Assembly: GCF_901709675.1 (NCBI RefSeq)
Contig: NC_051088.1
Coordinates: 4,427,664 to 4,491,663 of the forward strand
Source: Syngnathus acus
Lineage: Eukaryota; Chordata; Actinopteri; Syngnathiformes; Syngnathidae
Reading direction: 5' to 3'
Length of the DNA stretch: 64,000 nucleotides
The notes below the pieces were generated by a model. That model saw only the letters and a list, made by a program, of their open reading frames with translations. It was not told the origin of the DNA and ran no database searches. Both the position numbers and the translations under genes were made by a program. Of this stretch, positions 58,101 through 64,000 are shown in pieces; position 1 is the stretch's first letter, and every line of letters starts with the position of its first letter.

Positions 58101-61100
58101 TGACGTCGCTGTGCTCCCTCAGTGCTTCCAGAAGGTTCTCTGCTAGCGTACCAATACCTTCATCGCTGGAAACCTGCTCCAGCTTGTGCAGGCTGGTAAT
58201 TGAATCGGTGCCTATCAGCACCTGAACATGACAAAGGTTTTCCCTTTCATGTTATGAATCCTGACTTTATTTATACACTACATTTCATGTGAACATTATG
58301 TACCTGTGTGGGGGGATGCTGAGTAGCCAAACCACGGAGCAATCTTAGAATGAAGGGCAGCGCAGGTCGAGAGAGGAACCTCTTCCAGATGTCGGCATCC
58401 AGACTGACAAGAAAAAAGATGAAACTTCAGACAAAGGAGACACTTTTCTGTGCCTTTATCAAACGCATGGAAGTCCCGTACTTTTTTGCATTTGGGATAT
58501 GTTTCTTCATGTAGTCCAGTGCATTTTGAGTGATTCCCTTTTGAAGAATAAGATCTTTCAGCTGATGGCCGTTACTGTTATTTTTTATTCCAGCAGCGAT
58601 TTTACAGAAGCAATCCAGAAACACTTTGTCATCGGCGCTATGATCCTCGTCATACCTGAAAAGAAAAAAGTTTCATAGTAGTATGTGTCAAATCAATGTA
58701 GGCCTATCATTAAGACATTGAGAGTATAGGTCAGCACTTTTAATACCACACACAGTGATACCCACTTGTCAAAGCTGCAACACGGCTTGAAGCGCTCAAC
58801 CAAGATCCTCATCTTCTCCAGTTCGCCAAATGACAAGTATGGGATGATGCGAAGCAGACCCTGCAGCACGCTGGGGTTGGAGCGTACAAACGGAGTATTG
58901 ATCTGGTCCAGCAACATGACAAGCTGATCCTTGTCGCCAGTCAGCAACAAGTTACCCTGGAAAAACAATGACAGATTATCAAGATCTTTTTTAGAGGGGA
59001 TTTGTGCTTGTTAGGGTGCAGCTTCCTAGTCCTATTTGGCATCGGCGACAGTCTGTGCTCTTTGAGTGTTCATGTGGCTTTGGCGGTCCTACCTTGTCCT
59101 CTGAAATCTCTGCATTAGCTTCATCCAGAATGATCTCCATGATGCTCAGAACTTGCTCTGCTATGGAGGCCCCGCCACTGTCCTTACTCTCCTGTTCAGC
59201 CACTAAAGCCTGAGAAGGAAGAGAACATATTAAAAGTTGTTCCTCAATATTGTGTGAAATACAAGGACAAATGTCACTCACCAGATTTAGAGTTCCGAGC
59301 ATGACATTGAGTGTGTTCATCTCTGGTTTGACGAGCTGTTGCCGGTTTACTTTCACTTTTACACAATAACTGAACAACTTCAGTAAAACCTAAAAAGATA
59401 CAATTCATCTTTGAATTAGGAATACAATCATATTTTTCTCTGCACATGCACGATGATTCTTTATTATATTATGGTATTACGCATATTGTAATCATATAAC
59501 TGTTGCGCAACATCATTAACCCAACACCACCGTCTTACCGTGAGCAGATGACGTCCCTGTTTAAAATCTTTGATTCCTGACAGCCGATTGAGCATACACT
59601 CCAGTCCGCCACACTGTGCCATGACTCCTGCCATCTTGTACACCTCCTCCTCATCCTCCTCCTCATCTGGACAAAGATCATTAAGTGACCTTTTTTAAAA
59701 TGTATTCATGTATTTTTAACTTTATTGTGCAATAAAATCAATAGACACACAAAGAAAGACTGGCAGACTTGACAGACTATAAACAGTGTGGGAGACGATA
59801 AACAAATAATAGAACCTGTGGTTGAGTCCAGCGATTCAATGAACTCCTCTGTCGCATCTCCCAAGAGACCTCTCATTCGATAAATGATTCTCATTGGTTC
59901 GCCCTTGGAAAAGAGGGAGCAATGTCAACTTGACCATTCATTTATTTCAAATATACTTTGGAAGCCGCAGTAATTATTAGTGTTTTGCCTTTAACTTTAC
60001 CTCATTTGTTGGGCACCACACCTTCTTGTAGACTTCAGCGACAGATAGATCCAAGCTAATAATTTTGTTGTTCACCAGAAGCTGAGGAAAGCAAAGACAT
60101 GCAATGTGTTTCTTGCAATGACTTGACTTGATGACAATAGGAAGTGCGCAGTAGGAGAAGGACATTTTGAAATGGCAATCAAAATACAGATTCAGATTAC
60201 CTCCATGCCACTATCGTCTTCAAGGAGTGCCACCAGGTCGCAGTCTTGGCAGATCTTGTTCTTAATGTCCCTCATAAGGGGGCCAATGCCAGCCTCGTTA
60301 CAACTGTAAGGGTTTCCAGGCATGCGACCTTGCAAGAAATCCTCCTGTTGAGGGTCTTTTTCCAGGGTTACAAAGAACTCTGTCACCTCGTTCTCCTCCT
60401 TAAAAGGGAAAAGGTGAAAGGAATAACATTAAGACTCACACTGGTGGTCAAGTAATTATTGTGTAAACGAGATCTCTAAGCAAAATAAATCAGGCATAGA
60501 TGAGGGGATCACTTACAGGATAAATGATGCTACACAGTCTCTCAAAAATGAAAACAGGTGTTCTGTAGTCATCCAAATTGTATCTCTTCGCAGTCTCTAT
60601 GCACACTGCCATGAAAGCCTTCGTTTCAGACTCAGTACCTAAAAACAGCGCAAGATGGTTAGACTTCGTGCGCATCATGTCAACTGGGGAAAATAACGTT
60701 AAGCTCCGACAAACATTGCCAGACTCTGCTGCATGCTCCAAAAGCAGTAGTTAAGATTCCACTTCTGCTGACCTGTGGTCATGTCCTCCAGCATCTCCAG
60801 CAGCATGTCCTGAGTCTCATCAATGAGTTTGGTGCGCTGCACCACCAGCTTTCTCAGACACAGGTAACCATTCAGCACTGTGCCAACCAGACGGCTCTTA
60901 AAATGACGCTTAATGGACTCCACCTCCACAAATGATGACAGCAAACCTGCCATGACATAACACAATTTTATCAAATATTTGACAAAGAACACTTCCGATC
61001 TTTGCTGACATGTGCTTCAAAAATGTATACCAGTAAAGCTCTTGAGTGCATAGCCTTGCTGCAAGTCTGTGCTCAGCGTCGCCTCCTCCAGGGCCAGCAG

Positions 61101-64000
61101 GTTGGCTATTTCCTGTCAGAGGCAATTACGCACAATGACATTGAAATAATTGCATGACACACTTTTAAAGGCAGCTTTTAAACAGTTTAAGCCAGTTACA
61201 GATCACTTTACCTTGGTGATGAGATTGCCGATGTAGGGAAGGACCCCACGTGCAGCCAGGTAAACCTTCCAGTGTGTTGGTTTGATGAGCTTTTGGTAAA
61301 GACCAAGGTACTCTGCTGCACACTCTCCAGCCAAACTCAGCTCATCCAGATAACTGACCGACACATGAAAAACGCACATTTGCACTTGACTATGTAAAAT
61401 TGATTTTTTAAAGTACAGTTGGCTTCATCACTGCCCATTAAAGAGTGATTTTAGAATTGTTGACCCTAATTTAATACATATGCCACTTTCATTCTTCATT
61501 AAGTGTTACCTGGTGAGCAGGCCCAAGACTTGTTGTTTGCGGCTGGGGATTGTCGTGAGAGCCTCCACAATTGTACATGCTGCCTGTCTTGCAGCTTGAG
61601 TAGCGGGCGTGAAAAGGACCTGCAGCATGACAAACACTTATGTCAACTGATTTCTAATGAGAGTGCAATCTCACGAGACATAACAATTTGCACATCTTTA
61701 CCTGCCGGAGCCAATTGTTGTGGCTCAGCCTGAGCAGGCGAGGGAAAAGGATTTCACCTTTTCTGGATCTCATATACTGCTTCCATTTCCACACATACTT
61801 CTCCATCAGATATTGCTTCCGCAGTTCACCCTTCCCCTGTGGCTTTGTTACCATCTCATGGCCTGTCATGCCCATAAGTTGGCAGGATCATTTAAGAGAA
61901 AAATAAGTACTCAGCTACAATGACACATTTGCACTACTTGAATACTTACATCTTGCAGGGAGGCATTTTTTCCAGGCCTCATATGACGCTTTGGGATCTT
62001 TCTTGAGCCACATTTGGGCTTGAGCGTGGATTTCATTACTGTAGGGCCTAACGGTGGTCAGGGATTCAGTGGCAGCATCCTTTAAACAACAGATAGTTGG
62101 TTAGGACCGACCTGATCAAAAAGTACTTCAAGAGTTGGCATACTTTGAAATGACTTTTATTTTTTATTTTTATTTTTTTTTATAAATATTGTGCAATTGC
62201 CATAATGATACATCTTGCAAACTGAGTTTTCTACATGGTTCTACACCAACTTTTCAGCCAGTTGCATCCCAGTAACCCAATCAGCACATTTTAAATTGAA
62301 CCCCAAAGCAAATGCAAAGCCTCAACATGATTTCTCAATATCCACCTTGTTCTTCTTGCTGGTGGGGGCAGGAGGTTTGATCAGCTTCTGCAGGATTTTT
62401 AGGCACATGAGAGTGATGTTCTCCACAACGACAGGCGTCTTAATGTTAACTGACATGAGAAAAAGACTAAGGGCTGCAGGGGGGGAGAAAGCACAAAAAA
62501 CACAGAATTAGCCATTCTAGATTAGAAATGGTATAAAAGATGTTGACTGCAAGGTAGGTGAGTGCTGACCTAATATTTATGCATAAATAGGACTCAAATC
62601 TATTTGCTAATACAGCCACTTACCACAGCGCAGCCGTAACTCCCAGCATCCTCCCTCTTTTGAAATTGAGTCAGTTAACAGCAGCATTTCATACTGCAGA
62701 TTACTAACCTGTTAAAAAACACATTGTCAAATTTACACTGCCCCAGTAGTGTTTGTGCTGTAATAAATGTATCACTGCTTCAATACTGTACGCAAAAGAA
62801 CACAGATGCATGGCTTTGAACGAGCAGATGAGAATCACACATACCAGGTCAGGATTGGCCCAGTGACCTTTGAGTGCTGCCGAAACCTTGGCAATAATAA
62901 GGTCATTCATCTGCTGCGTGGCTTCTGGGTGATCTCTAAAAACACAATAAGAAACAAATGATTACTTGAACAGAACTGCTACAAAATGGACAAATGATCA
63001 AATGAAGTTTATATGGTTTCATCAAACAAGCCATGAGTGTCAGGTTAAGGATAGTGCACTGAAAACATGTTATATTTAACTACAATAGGATCTAGAGGAG
63101 CATCGTACCTGGTAAGTAAACAGATTAGCTGGCGTACTTCCTCTCTCATGGCTGCAGTACCGCGTCGCAAATTGTACTCAAAAAGCTCACGGATGAGCCC
63201 CTGAAGGACAAGGATCTGCCGGAGGGCCGGGTTGGTGGCCAACGCACGCAGTAGAGTGATACAATGACCTGTGACTGCTGAGGCACAGCCGTAACACTTG
63301 TTGGAGGAGGTGTGGCCACAGCCCAGCACAGAAAGGGCGCGGTACTGGCTGGCCGTGAAGGTCGGCTGGTGGCTGCTGCTGCTTCGGGAGGATTTGGTGG
63401 CAGCCTCACGCTGCTGAAGATCATACTCAAGCAGCTCTTTGCGAGATGCCAGCACTTTCTGTGTGTAGAGATTTATGTAAATATTATGTAAATAGAAAGA
63501 CAATCATTAAAATGCTCCAGCATGTGGGGAGGCCACAGGTCCTTTGTTTCTAACCTGTATAATTTTGGAGAGTTCATCAAATGATGTTTTGCAGTCTCCA
63601 CTGTATTCCTGAGCCAGCTGCTGAATGTATCTGTTCACATTGGCAGAAGATGTTCCAAGACCCGCAGCAGCTCCGGTGTCATCCTGTGGAAGGAAAGTTG
63701 TCACCCATGTTTCAAATTCTGCAACATTCACCGCATAATAAATACACTCCAAGCCTTACCTGGGGCTTTTCCGGTGCCGCCTCATTGACTTTAGACAAAA
63801 GGCTCTCCAGCTGGGGCCGATGACCCATTAGCTGGTGATAGACACGATCAGCTTTTTCCAGAAGGGTGTTGATGTTTGTCACAGCCTGCAAGGATTAAAA
63901 ATAAGTTTTAAAATACATGGTCATACATACAGTCTTTAGAGAGCAAATGAACTTTTGAGCAATAGAGCTTCAAATAAAGTTTTGAAGTATGAATAAAGAG
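55129..64000 (-). CDS. ubr4: E3 ubiquitin ligase UBR4 (p600), C-terminal part; gene runs off the right edge
   Basis: UBR4 is a giant (about 5,200 residues) N-degron E3 ligase that builds K48 chains through a C-terminal hemi-RING. At least 30 exons of its 3' part are here. From the right they begin near 63886, 63684, 63460 ('[20 protein letters not shown]', '[20 protein letters not shown]'), 62937, 62475, 62082, 61871 ('[20 protein letters not shown]') and 61620, and continue to 57903 ('[15 protein letters not shown]'), 57713, 57479 ('[20 protein letters not shown]'), 57026 ('[20 protein letters not shown]'), 56282, 55935, 55581 ('[20 protein letters not shown]') and 55193. The last ends in LLNSLP with a stop at 55129-55131. 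The CCICREGY block and downstream His/Cys residues are the UBR4 hemi-RING. Introns are short (about 70-400 bases). Every exon I followed reads in one frame, in contrast to CDK11 to the left. Confidence 0.96.
57142..57207 (+). repeat. LINE/SINE-tail-like fragment in a UBR4 intron
   Basis: 'tgaagccctttgagactgct' and 'tgtgatttagggctatacaa' followed by 'ataaacttgacttgac' match a 3' tail shared by many fish retroposons. Short, no open frame. Confidence 0.55.

Overview
The window looks like nuclear DNA of a teleost fish, probably a percomorph. The genes are split by short GT-AG introns, and their closest recognisable relatives are vertebrate proteins. The non-coding DNA is rich in GATA, CA and GTTT microsatellites and in fish-type dispersed repeats (a CATCC-headed family, Tc1-like and hAT-like scraps, and a SINE-like family). 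No species can be assigned by eye.

Layout, left to right. 1-5.2 kb holds repeats, a degenerate telomere-like tract, a short inverted-repeat element and one unexplained codon-like stretch. 5.5-6.6 kb (minus) is UBIAD1, a membrane prenyltransferase. 9.8-18.0 kb (plus) is MMP23, a membrane-anchored metalloprotease. 19.6-28.7 kb (minus) is the kinase CDK11, tail-to-tail with MMP23. 31.4-35.6 kb (minus) is RPRD1B, a binder of the RNA polymerase II tail. 37.6-41.8 kb (plus) is a T1R taste receptor, best matched to T1R1, including a first exon broken by a frameshift. 44.3-45.2 and 48.5-49.1 kb (both minus) are two Hes5-type bHLH-WRPW repressors of the Notch pathway. Their TATA boxes lie near Su(H)/RBPJ-type sites, and the her4-like gene has a paired site with a 16-base spacer. 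51.9-53.8 kb (plus) is a compact two-exon gene I do not recognise. 55.1 kb to the right edge (minus) is the 3' part of the giant E3 ligase gene UBR4.

Most of these genes have human relatives on 1p36 (UBIAD1, MMP23B, CDK11B, TAS1R1, HES5, UBR4), so the window is a rearranged and compacted 1p36-like block. RPRD1B, on human chromosome 20, is the outsider. The genes do not form one pathway. The two her genes are the only pair with an evident shared regulation.

A striking feature is the uneven distribution of single-base insertions and deletions in otherwise well conserved exons. They are dense in CDK11 and the last exon of MMP23, present in the T1R gene, RPRD1B and UBIAD1, and absent from the UBR4 and her exons I could follow. 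Many fall in homopolymers. I read them mainly as consensus errors in the assembly, though true decay of some genes cannot be excluded from one sequence.
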